Of a stretch of 64,000 nucleotides of DNA, positions 34,583-45,548 are shown one piece after another (positions within the stretch are counted from its first letter, which is position 1; the number at the start of each line of letters is the position of its first letter). This DNA is from Caprimulgus europaeus. Taxonomy: Eukaryota > Chordata > Aves > Caprimulgiformes > Caprimulgidae. The stretch is taken from contig OU015523.1 in the NCBI GenBank assembly GCA_907165065.1, forward strand, positions 16,119,834 through 16,183,833, in the 5' to 3' direction. The translations under genes and the position numbers were made by a program. Under the pieces are notes generated by a model, which ran no database searches, was not told the DNA's origin, and saw nothing but the letters and a program-made list of their open reading frames with translations.

Positions 34583-35164
34583 CCCACTGTGCTGGTTTTG
34601 GCTGGGATATTTTCTTCATAGTGGATTTTCTTCACAGAAGCTAGTAGGGAGCTATGCTTTAGATTTGTGCTGGAAATAGTGTGGATAACCCAGAAATGTT
34701 TTCATTATTGCTGAGCAAAAAGACCTTAAAGAGTTAAGGTCTTTTCTTCTTCTCACACCACCCCATCAGTGAGTGGGCTGAGAAGATACACAGCCAGGAC
34801 AGCTGACCCCAACTGACCAAAGGGATATTCCAGACCATGTGACATCATGCTCAGCATATAAAGGTGGGGGAAGAAAGAGGAAGGTTCTAGTTATGGTGTT
34901 TGTCTTCCCAAATTTTCTGCTTGATGGAGCCTGGCTTTCCTGGAGATGGCTGAACACCTGCCTGATGGGAAGTAGTGAATGAGTTCCTCGTTTTGCTTTG
35001 CTTGTGTGTGCAGCTTTTGCTTTACCTATTAAACCATCTTTATCTCAACCCACGAGTTTATGCACTTTGATCCTTCCCATTCTCTCCCCAGTCCCAACCA
35101 GGGGGAGTGAGCAAGGAGCTGCATGGTGCTTAGTTGTTAGCTGGGGCTAAACCACAAGACCCAC
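34583..35164 (+). mobile_element. Complete ERVL-type solo LTR with target-site duplication
   Basis: The LTR spans 34588-35159, about 572 bp, and starts TGTGCTGGTTTTGGCTGGGA. It is flanked on both sides by the identical 5-mer CCCAC (34583-34587 and 35160-35164), the 5-bp duplication expected for ERVL-class integration. Within it are a TATA box (TATAAAGG at 34857-34864) and a U3 block (CAACTGACCAAAGGGATATT near 34809). It also has a CTATTAAACC poly(A)-type region near 35027 and a terminal GGGGCTAAACCACAAGA, where the usual final CA is mutated. The lack of internal sequence shows that LTR-LTR recombination removed the provirus. The family is a common avian ERVL LTR by recognition. Confidence 0.93.
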
Positions 35165-36174
35165 TCACATTCCAAAAGAACTGTAAAAGTAATTTTTTTT
35201 TTCCTCTTTTTGTAAGAAATCTTCCTTAATTAAGGTGAAGCAGGGTAAAACCATGAGAGATTCAATATTTTGAAGAAAGAAATATTTTAGGACAACGCAC
35301 CTTGTCTCCTAAGCATTTGGCTCCTAGGGCCATCTATCTGCCCAGGAAGCTAAGAGGAGCTGGGTAACTTGCAAAGAAGAGTTATTGAACAGCTGAGAAG
35401 TTCGAAGGGTTGGTGACCTCACAAAGCAGAAAACAGAGAAAAATCAACCTACAAATACCTGAGAGGCCCAGCTCAGGTTGTCCTGGGAAGCTAGAAGCAC
35501 CCAGCTCAGTAGAAGACCCCGCAGTGAAAAAAGTTATTAGGGGCACTAACAACACTGAACCATATTGGTCAGGCAGCACATCTGTACCCTCTTTCTGCTG
35601 CAAGCTTCAGCAAAACTCGTACCCCACTGCAGAATATCTCAGTTCCAGTGGTACACCATTTCCTGAATGAATGAGAATGTCTTTATGGACATTTTCAAAC
35701 AGGTCTTGCCACACGTGTAAGTTTTTAGTGCTGCTCCAGCCTAAGTTATGGAAGGTTTCCCCTGGTTACAACATTATGTTTGAGCTAAACCAAGACATTT
35801 CAAGGTACTTAAAAATGCCTTCTGGCTTTGGGGAACAACTAAGACTCAAGTAACCAAATTTCTGACAGCACTACCTTTGTTCTTTTAGGGAGAAGCAAAA
35901 GAGGTGACTGCCCATGCAAGCAGCAAATATTAGCATTCATTCCCTCTGCCCTGGCAGAACTGAGCTGTCTTGGCTGAAAGGTATTTATATTTCCATAGAT
36001 CAAGTTTTATCTAGTGCTCTGTAACCACCATAAATTCTTTCACACCACCCCTAACCTACTTTTACTAGAACATTTCTCTGTAATTATTCATCAGTGCTCA
36101 CAAGACCATTGTGCGAGGCATGGGATGAGCACACACTGAGAGACAACTCCAGGCCATTAAAGACAGAGATACAA
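35165..36174. other. Non-coding stretch, no gene recognised
   Basis: The frames at 35382-35670 on both strands overlap each other and have no protein features. A T-rich run follows the LTR at 35193-35211. Confidence 0.55.
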
Positions 36175-36235
36175 GTATTTGGTATTATTAATTTCATCCT
36201 ATAAATGAACAGCTGAGGTTCTGGGATCCTTTTAT
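36175..36235 (-). mobile_element. Possible MIR SINE fragment
   Basis: 'ggtattattaatttcatcct' and 'ataaatgaacagctgaggtt' resemble reversed MIR 'ggtattattatccccatttt' and 'acagatgaggaaactgagg'. The match is short. Confidence 0.35.
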
Positions 36236-38459
36236 CAGGTGCTCATGATATTTTGGTATGCTCATGGAAGAGCTGGACACATTTCCCACACTGACTGAAT
36301 GACAAAGCAGTGTTTTTTCCCCCCATGCAAGTTAGATTATTCTTCCTAAACTGGTTTTCTATGAAACTTCAGACATGTTATTAATGAGCTGTAATTAATT
36401 AGAAAGCTAACTGGCCTTTTATTTGGAATTCCAGGGGGCCAGAGAGAAAAAACAGGAACTACTCTAAATGCCAGAACCAAGGGAGGGAAAAACACCCTCC
36501 CATCCCCCCTTTTGTTGGAGCTTGGGCCTTGAGGAAGAGAAACAAATCTCAGCAAGTCTTTCCTTCAGCAATCCCTTGCAGTTGTCCACTGGGGTGTTGA
36601 TGTGAGCCTAGGCCTCTCAGAGGCTTTCCCAGCTGGCAGGGCTCTTGCCAAGCTCCACCTTCATGACAAGGGCCTTATGGCTTTGCCCAGCTCCAGTAGT
36701 TTTGGGCTTTCGCAGCAAAGATTTATTCTGTCCCTTTGGGACAAAATAGCAGCATATCTGGACAGCAGGCAGACAGCTTGAAGATAAACAAAATATAACT
36801 TCAGCCTTTCAGCTGAATCTTTTTTCACCCCCCTCCTCCTCTTCTTTTACACAGAGGACTCTGGAGGGAGAAAGAGAGAAAGTGAACAGAAATGTCCACA
36901 GAGAGGAACATTTGTGGGGGGGAGGAGAGGTGAAAGGAAACAAATTAAAATGATGGATAGAATTTGTGTGTAATAGTGCATTATTTATAAAGACAAGTTC
37001 AACTGAAAAACATTCCTGTCCAGGCAGGGTGAGAGAAAGGAGATAACTCTTTTTAGTTCACTATGTTCATTAGTGCTATCATCCCAACCCGAGTGCCAGA
37101 TGCACTGTCTGCAAACCAACGGAGGATTGTGGCCACAGCCAACCATGCTTTGCATAGAACATCTGTGGCTTATGAGTCAAGATTATGAAAGAAAGTCAAA
37201 ACATTTTCAAAAGCTTCACATGAACATTCAAAATCCCCATACAGGATCAGCTTCCAGACAAGCACAGTAAGAGCAATACTGAAATATTAGGGAAGAGAGA
37301 CTTTGTGGCCTCTTCAGTGATCTTCCAGGGCTACTTTTCCAGGAGTGGAACACAGGAGGAAAGTTGTCAGGTAACACTAGGATCTTCCAAAAAGTCAAGC
37401 TCAAATTTTTCCTTTCTGTCTTGGACAGAAATATGAGGATTTCCCAAAGCTATTGCCAGGCCAAGAAAAGGATGGTTCCCTTGAAACCACTCGAGCTGTC
37501 CATTTAGAAAAGCCTCGGTTTCAAGCACCCAAGGACAGCTTTCACTCTCCTTTCCAATAGTCCTCTCTAAATTCACTTGAGCTAATACAGAATGTAAAGC
37601 CATCCAATACTTTGCTACAATCCACATGCGTTATATGTGCCCTTTGTCTTCTACAGTTATGCTCTTCCAATAGAAAAAAGCACTTGCATTAGCCTTGGCC
37701 ATGGGGTTTCTCTGTAAACTTGCTATTGCTTACAGTTCCATTAGCTAGAAGCTTTTTGGTGATTTTCCAAATATTCTATTATTTTACTGAAGATAGAAAT
37801 TAGACTGAAAAGATGGTTACTTACAGGATCACTTCTTTTCTAAAGGTCACTCACTTTTCTTTAAGCTTTCAGTATCTCCTCAGATCTCCCTGCTTTTTCA
37901 GAAATAATTGCCAGCATTGCAGCAAAGTTAACAACTTTAAGTATCTTAGCACATGCATATGTGCAGCTATTTGCCTGTGTGTGAAGCAGCTGGTAAGTCC
38001 CTCCAGTCCTGAGAGGACCTGCTGATAAACTCTGCTCCCTGCCACGGCACTCACACCCTTTTTTTTAAGTTTTAGCCAAAAACATTCTGCTATGGCTCCT
38101 GCCTACTTCCCCCTTCTCTCAAATCTCTTAGGGTCTGTGATTCCCACAAAAATAGATCCTCTCCTGGGGTCAGCTGCCAGCTCTGTTTTGAGCCTTTTAT
38201 AGAAACTGCTTGATGATCCCAACTGGGTCTGACTAGGGCTGGTTGGGTCCTGAAGAGCCAAAGCACCCTGGTACAGTATCTTGCCCAGAACAGGTAACCT
38301 ACAACACATCTTATTGCAAGCCTCCTATACAGCTACTTCAGTTTGTCCTTTTCATTTTCAAACTGGTTTTGGGTGGTGTTTTTTTTTTATCCTGTTTGAG
38401 ATGCTTCAGGGGGAGGGAGAGCCACATTTACAATCTCAGCCATTTTTGAGCCATCATTA
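36236..38459. other. Non-coding stretch, no gene recognised
   Basis: No protein-like frame was found. A G-rich patch (TGTGGGGGGGAGGAGAGG) lies at 36911-36928. Pyrimidine-rich patches lie at 36820-36850 and 38100-38130. Confidence 0.55.
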
Positions 38460-38645
38460 ATTTCTTTCCCATCCTCATTTACTAATAGACCTACTTTCTC
38501 CCTACTGCTACTTTTTCCTCTGATCTGTTTGTAAAAGCCTTTCTTATTCTACTTTAACCCATTAATTTCATTCTGTTTCTCATCTGCCAAGACATACCTA
38601 ATCCCTCTGATTGCATGTTTTATCAGCTAGGAATTCATCTCATTC
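38460..38645 (-). mobile_element. Possible ancient LINE fragment
   Basis: 'cccatcctcatttactaata', 'gacctactttctccctactg', 'gtaaaagcctttcttattc' and 'ctgccaagacatacctaat' resemble, in order, a reversed stretch of the amniote LINE sequences I know from turtle genomes. The match is from memory and lies in pyrimidine-rich DNA, which inflates apparent similarity. Confidence 0.35.
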
Positions 38646-41203
38646 CTTTCTATTATGCAGCATTATCCCCGCTGCCTCACTGAAATTGAAGCATAACAGA
38701 TCTCCCACACTCGCTTTTATCATCCAACTAAGGCTCTGTTTCAGCAAGGTAATGCCATCAGGCTCACCTGAATTGTCTCAATGAGGTCAGCTACTGAAAG
38801 TTAGAAGGATACTCTTAAGACTATTATTCTGCAAGACCAGGTAAACGCTCACTTGTTACTTCTCTGTGGGGAAAAAAATACGAAGGGGACAAGGACAGAG
38901 GAATATGCTCCAAAGTGGAGTTTCCTCTATATTCCTAATCAAGAGATGCAGTGCCTGCCCCCTGCTTCATTCCCCTACTGACATAGAAAAATAAGAGAAT
39001 CTGCCCAGAAGCCCTGCTGATGCTTTAAGGTCTGTTTGGATCCCAGAGGAATGGCATATACTACAGAGGACTGGCACAAGGACTCCTTGCAGATGTCAGC
39101 TCCATCCTCTTGGCATTTCCCCTTGTGACTGCTGCTCCCAAAACAACAACAGATACTCTGTGGCTCAAATGGGGCACACTCACAGGAGATGCCAATTGAC
39201 AGGATGTTCTTCACTGATGGTAGGGTAGGGGCTGAGGGGAGTGCATATGTCTTAAGCAGTCAATGATATTGAAAAATAGCCCTGCAGGAGGATTAATTAT
39301 GTGATCTGGAGCAAAAAAAAAAAATCCAGCAAAAATAGTATTTGAAAATCTTCACCACTCTCCTGTCCTCCCCCCTGCCTCACTTTCTCATTTGGAAACT
39401 CTCTCAGATGCCACGCTCTCTATGGATATTTTGATAAAGCTTTTTCTTGTTTCTTTCCCCCCCAAGCAAGTGTGATTTGATTTGGCTTCTCTTTCCTCCC
39501 CTCCCTGGCTTGAGGTGTGCGTTGGTGGCTATCTGTTCAATTCAATCTCCCTGCTTGTTCATTTTCTATACAATTCCTTTACACACCCTCCCTTCAGCCA
39601 AATGGATTTTTTTAATCTACCTTGTATTTTAAGTTGTCTTGATATTGTTAGCCTTTGGGCTTACGAGACTGTGTTGTTAATACTTTCCCATCTTCTCTTT
39701 GCCCCGTCTGCAGCTCATACTAGAGGACAGCTTTGCATTCCTTTCTATCAACTCCATAATTGGTTTGCAGAAAGTTTTAGCATCCTCATTAGAGATATGT
39801 CAGAACCAATACCATGGGCCTGATTCCCCAGCAATAGAAAGTGAAGAACTACCAAGGCAATGAGAATCATTTGTCACCTGCAAGGGCAGATTGAAGCCAC
39901 TGCATCCAAAAAAATCTGTTTGAAATTATGGGGTTGGCTTCCCTTCTATAATAAACTGAAAGTCCAGACAGAAATGCTTCCAGATGCATACTTGGCTATT
40001 CAAGTTCTAGTTTGGGATGGGCAACTTTAGGTAAGTTGAGGTGTTGGTTTGGATATGGCAATACCTCCAGAAGCTCACATACTCTTGAAAAGTGGACTCT
40101 TGGGTTTGTGGAGTGTTTGCCTGACGAAGTAGATTTCAACCCCGACTTTCAGCCCACCACAGAAGTTGCTCATCCCCAACCTTTCTTACAGCTGACCACT
40201 AGCTCAGAAGCCCATCACTTACAGTATTTTTTTTAATTATTTTTTCAAAATAAAGTTGCTAGTCACAATGTATGAGTGTTTCTGGTGAAATATTTATTTG
40301 CCAGCAGTGGTTTTTTTTTTTCCAATAAATGTTTCAGTAATAATAATAAAAATGCCTCATACTTTGATTCTAAAATACCTGAAAGCTTTTCCATTATTTC
40401 TTAACAGTTGATCTGGCTTTTCTCAGTTTTGACTTTTTTTTTTCTTTTTACAGTGTGTGACCACTATATAAAATATCTCCTCATTTATTTTTGCCACACT
40501 TCAGTACTGAAAATTCATTGTTTGTTGCATGTGCACTGGCTATATTCATGGCACAATAGCCTGTTTCTTTGCCTCATTTAACTCCAACATACTCCAGTTG
40601 GGGTAAAGCAGAGTGCATAATGTTACTGTCCCAAAAAATAGCACTTTAGTTTCTCAATAAATTAAAATCAAACTCATTGTGTGGGTATGTCTAAAGAGAT
40701 TTACTTTGACCATGAACTGAGGAAATATAGGTTGGGACCTGTTAGTGTCAGTGAAGCTGAGAGCCTTTCATTTTGCACAGAAGTGAGAAGAGTACAGCTT
40801 CCTCCTCCACAGCTATTTTTGGCCCTCAGGGTGCTAATGAAAATAAAAGCTTTATGTGCCTTACTCTAGGTGAGCCAACTGCAGTGATGATGCCCACAGA
40901 GAAGAGAGTTAGATGGAGAAATACTTCTAGTATTTCTATTATTTGTCTAGTAGACAAAAAGAGACAAGACTCTCTTGTCTAACATTAATGAACTCTTCTA
41001 ATATTTTGACCCACTGTTTTGTTTCTGCTTAGTATGGAGACCATTCTGAATTAAGATCCATAGCAATGCTTGTATCTTCAATCCCTCAATAACTCAAAGC
41101 CCAAGCTCTCTGGACACGGGAATCAACCCCATAACACGTACCCTATTAGAAGAGGTCAGGTTAGGTTTTGACATATCTATCAAACCATGATCATTGCAGG
41201 ATG
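38646..41203. other. Non-coding stretch, no gene recognised
   Basis: The pyrimidine-rich region 39360-39730 supports the long frame 39482-39823, which has no domain and looks like chance. Poly-T and A runs lie at 39307-39320, 40220-40245, 40306-40325 and 40433-40450. No gene was seen. Confidence 0.55.
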
Positions 41204-41395
41204 TCAAAGCATTTTCAAAATATTTGCTAATGAATCCTCATAGCCCACAGTGAAGCTGATCAGCATTATTTGAACCATCCAATCAATGAAAAAACCAGCA
41301 GTGATTTGACCAGGGTCACACAGTCAGTTGGTAGCACAGATAGAAAGACAGCCAAGGGAGCATCCTGTTACCCACCCACTCCCAGATCAATGTGC
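41204..41395 (-). mobile_element. MIR-type SINE, nearly full core plus head
   Basis: In reversed order: 'tcaaagcattttcaaaatat' and 'aatgaatcctcatagccca' (the 3' portion), 'cagcattatttgaaccat' (the core), 'gtgatttgaccagggtcaca' and 'cagtcagttggtagcacaga' (the core to head), then 'cctgttacccacccactcc'. The colinearity over about 190 bp makes this one of the best MIR copies in the window. Confidence 0.8.
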
Positions 41396-41759
41396 ATAGG
41401 AAGGGCTAAGCTGGACAGTTTGCCCTATTCTGCTTGTTTCAAGAGGATAGAGGGAGCCCCAGATCTCACTGCTTCAAAGGAGATGAGAATTTTTTTGCCC
41501 CTTATCTGCTGCAACCATGCTGACCCTTTGTTCATCATACTGTAACTATGAGATCATGCTTACAGGATCACTTTAAAAGGAAACATGTTTCTAATGAGTC
41601 TCTCCTTTTTTAATAAAACAAACCCTTATTTTTATGACCTGGCTTTTTCTCTTAAAATATGGTCAACCTGATTCACAAGGGAATCTCTGGTCAGAAGTTC
41701 TACACAAGGGAAAAAATATGTCTCAAAGAAAATTTGAATTACTTTTTTGATCCATCATT
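41396..41759. other. Short non-coding stretch, nothing recognised
   Basis: No coding sequence or repeat was recognised. The AT content rises toward the right. Confidence 0.5.
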
Positions 41760-41960
41760 ATATAACCTCATTTTCTTCTCTATCTTTTTTTCCCTCTACT
41801 GTTGATCATATCTCCCTTTATTGGTATTCTAGTCACATGTGTTAACCCACCCGGTTTCTGTAATGTCAACTAAATCATCATTGTTCTCATGCACGAGAAC
41901 CTCTCACTGTTCCTGCTTAGTCATTTCCTTGATTTCTTGTGTTGAGACGCTGAGGAAATA
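41760..41960 (-). mobile_element. Possible ancient LINE fragment
   Basis: 'acccggtttctgtaatgtca', 'actaaatcatcattgttctc', 'atgcacgagaacctctcact' and 'gttcctgcttagtcatttcc' run colinear with a reversed segment of an amniote LINE as I remember it. The identity looks moderate, and a library search would decide it. Confidence 0.4.
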
Positions 41961-44900
41961 GTTTTGTTCATTTTCTTTCACACCCTTTACCCTCACTTTC
42001 TTTTTTGTTTGATTCCCTTTTTCTTAGTCCTGGACAAACCTAGAGAGGTAGTGAGACCATAACTCCTGCTTACCTTTGGGTGCTTTTTCAATAGCAATTC
42101 ATATGTTTTATACCTGACTGCAGCTTAATTCAGTCCCTATGAAGCCTATGGTTCAATCTTCCCCATTGAGAAGTCATGAGTGACTTCCTGCTCCAACTCT
42201 GTTCTCATCCTAGATGGATCTCCAACATCTCTTCTGCCAGATACCCTGGTGTTCTCAGTAGAGATGGCAACAGGACTGCCACCTTCCCTCCCCTTCTCCA
42301 GCACTATCAGTCCCCAGAAACAGAAAGCAGCATGCAGCCCTACAAGTACCCTCATGCCCTCTTCTCTTGGTCACTGTCCTCATCAAATCCTTTTCCCACC
42401 TGGCTCCACACCACACCTCTGGTTTGCTCATTTGCCTTACTCTCCTGTGTGATGTCTCTCCATGAGGCTTGGCTCTAATAGGTTAGAGCCACCAAGACTT
42501 TAAATTCTCATTCCCAGTAGTGTCAATGAAGGAACCCATCAGAGACTGGAGATGGCCTAAAAGGACAAACCCTGCCACCAAGCCCTCCAGAGACCCTCCA
42601 GCTCCTTTCCCCAACCACATTGTAAGAATACTCCTGATCCAAGGATGCTCATGCCTGGGATTCTGCTCAGGTTTGGCCTCTGCCCTCCTAAAATTAGTGG
42701 TTATTCTCCCCACCACAAATATAAGCTTTTATCTCTGCCACATAGCTACTGCTGTTTCCCATGATTCCCTTATGATAGTTTCAGGCCTTGCCCTATAGTC
42801 ATCCACCTTTCTCCAGCCCTCTTCCTTTATTCCATCAGCTCCTTCCCCAACAGTAAAAGGAATTGCATCTCCATGAAACTGGCAATTGGAATTTTTAATA
42901 GTACTAAAATAATTTAGTCCATACTACAGGTAATTTTATTAACAGTCAATATTTTCTGCCCTAAATGACAGATTTATTACAGCACATTATTTTTATTATT
43001 GAGTGTAATCATATCCCCATGCTACTGAAATCCCTTGGGCATCCACAGTGCTCCAGCAGTAATAAATAACTAACACACAGAGAAAAACTTCGCTAAGGTG
43101 AATTTAAGGTTGTGGGCACATATCAGTGATTTGAGTGCATATTGCCTCTCAAGAACATTGAAGTTAACAAGTTGTTTGCAGGCAACAGCACAAAACAATT
43201 CTCATTTCTTATGTATTTCTGTCCTATGTCCCATATAACCCTATGCCATAGGGCTTTTCTCCAGGTATTCTCTTGACTCTCCTATGGACATACTTTATTT
43301 GTCCTGTCTCCCTGTGTTTCCTTGTGGCAGTTAGCATAAGTTAGGTCTGGTTGACAATGCTGTTAGCATATGAACTTTAGTTAACCTTATGGGATAAGGG
43401 AAAAACTTAGATTTAAGAAAAAGAAGAGTAACTTAAGCAAGAACATGTCAAGAACTACTTGTCCAGACAAACAAATTGAAAGCATCAGCAGTGGCAACAG
43501 ACAGCTGTTGGGCACTGAGAGTATTTCAATGGGCTCATCAGGTATTGGATAATGTCTACCAAAACCTATATCTGGCACAACCAGGAATCACTCGTGGAGA
43601 AAACCCAAGCGACCCTACAAAACCAGCACTGGGATCATGCACAGCAGAGCTGGAGCTGTTACACTGAGCCATCCAACTTTTCTTTTGAGCTGTGTCATGT
43701 CTTCCATGGAAGAGAGAAGTCATGTAATTCATAAAAATGCATATATCTGTGGTTAAAGCATTCTGGTATCTAAGTCCATTGTGTCTCTACAGTATCATTT
43801 GGTCCTAAATGGCAACAGTCCTGTCTCCCTGCATGCAAACCTATGCAGCATCCCAATGGTCACAGAGCCAAAGCTATGGCAAGAGGCAGCACCCACTGCA
43901 TTTGCTCTAAGCTATGCACATACCCATCACTCAGCTGAGAGAACACACTGGGCAAGTCACACTTCAGCTCTCACCATCGACTTTTCTCCCAGTGAGGGCA
44001 CTCATTTAAGTCTGTCTCCCTAGCCCAGCCTCCAGTTTTCTTGGTACTTATAAGGACATTGTATTTTTTTAATTGCCTATCCTGGTAGGAAATTTGGCTG
44101 CAATCAGTCAACTGATACCAAAGAAGAGCAGGACTGACAGGCTGACACACAGGCAGACAGAATGATTGTTTGTTCCTTGCTTCTTTAAGAAGCTACAACA
44201 ACAAAAACAAACCTGGAAATGTAAAAATTCCCATTAAGGTGAACCACCCAAACATCACTCCTGTGCTGCTCAAACTGCATTCCTCCAGAACACCATTTCA
44301 CCATTACTGAAGAGTTTTAAAGCTATGCACCAGAGGGCACAGAATTATTTGTTATCTATTCCAAATAATAACCATGCTGCTTTGTTACCACATTAACCTT
44401 TGATCTTTTTCAGGTAAAAACTTAAATCTCACAATCAGGGAAGATGAGGTTTATCTGTGGAGGCAGGCCAGTGCAGCATGCAGGAGCACTCAGACAGCAG
44501 GGCACGAGGTGGAATTGTCAAACTTAACCTCGTAGGCTGCTAAACACCTCCTAGAGCAGCTGCCTGACCTCAGCATCTGGCAAGGTCACAGCACTCTGCT
44601 GCAGAGGGAAAGATTGCCTTCAGCATGCTGTTTGTGTAAATGAGGATTGGTGTGCTATGTATGGCTGTAAATAAACCAATAAAGCTCCCTGCTTCAGCTT
44701 GGAATATTCTGGTTCTTTATAGTCACACAATGGACTAAAACTACTTGCAGCTAAGTTGAACAGTGTTTTGCCTTATGTCAGGGCCTCTCCACAGTGGAAA
44801 AGGGACAAAGAACTTAAATGATTTTGCTAAGACACTCAATCTTGTCTCTCCAGTTTATAAACTCTTTACTTGCACTGCTTTTTAAGATGTTTGCATGTTA

Positions 44901-45439
44901 CATGCTCAAACCACACCAATAAGCCTGCAATGGGAGCTGAGCAGGATATGACGTATCTACTACTATGCGGAAAGTTTTCCTGCTTTCAGCCCAATATAAG
45001 TAAAAAAAAAAGAGGTTGGACAACCAAAAAAACTTGGCAAGACATTTCATTTCAAGCTACACTGGAAACAAACACAGCACTTTTGTCAAATGCTGCACAG
45101 TTGCTGGGGTCCAAAGCTGGGGTTCTTCCCAATGGGTCACACTTCTGGGCTGGCCTACCTCTCCCATGATGCATGATAGCTTGTGAGAACACACCTACCC
45201 CCTTGCTTCCTGCAGGACACTTCATGCTCTTCTAACAGGCCATGCGTTATAAAGTAGCATGGGAAAAAATCTTTCCCTTTGCAGGTCAGCACAAATACAT
45301 TCTGGAATGCTGATGCTTCATGTGTTATTAGCACTCATGCTGTTATGAGGGGGAATAATGCAATTTTTACTTATTTGTTAATAGACATAAGCTAGAATTT
45401 TAAAAATATTTAATATTTCACAATATCTTCTATGAGTTA
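41961..45439. other. Long non-coding stretch, no gene recognised
   Basis: A pyrimidine-rich block at 42180-42480 and 42540-42840 yields overlapping frames on both strands, none with a domain. 44640-44710 has a CAATAAAGCTCCCTGCTTC phrase that contains a poly(A)-signal-like AATAAA, but no transcript structure is visible. Confidence 0.55.
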
Positions 45440-45548
45440 AGCACGCAGTTCAGTGGGATTTAGGTGTCTAAGCAAATAGGGTGCTTTGAAGAGCTAAGGC
45501 ATAAAGAGCTTTGAGATCCTTGAATGAAGGAAGCTATAAGTAGCACAA
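45440..45548 (+). mobile_element. Probable ancient amniote SINE (MIR-like) 3' end
   Basis: 'cagtgggatttaggtgtcta' and 'agcaaatag' are followed by 'gctttgagatccttgaatga' and 'aggaagctataagtag'. The last two phrases closely follow the 3' end known from amniote MIR-type SINEs ('ctttgagatccttggatgaaaggcgctatataag'). The family name is uncertain. Confidence 0.55.

Noticed and set aside
39482-39823. Hydrophobic 113-codon frame that could suggest a membrane protein
   Set aside because: The hydrophobicity comes from T/C-rich DNA, which yields Phe, Leu and Ser codons. No conserved motif is present.
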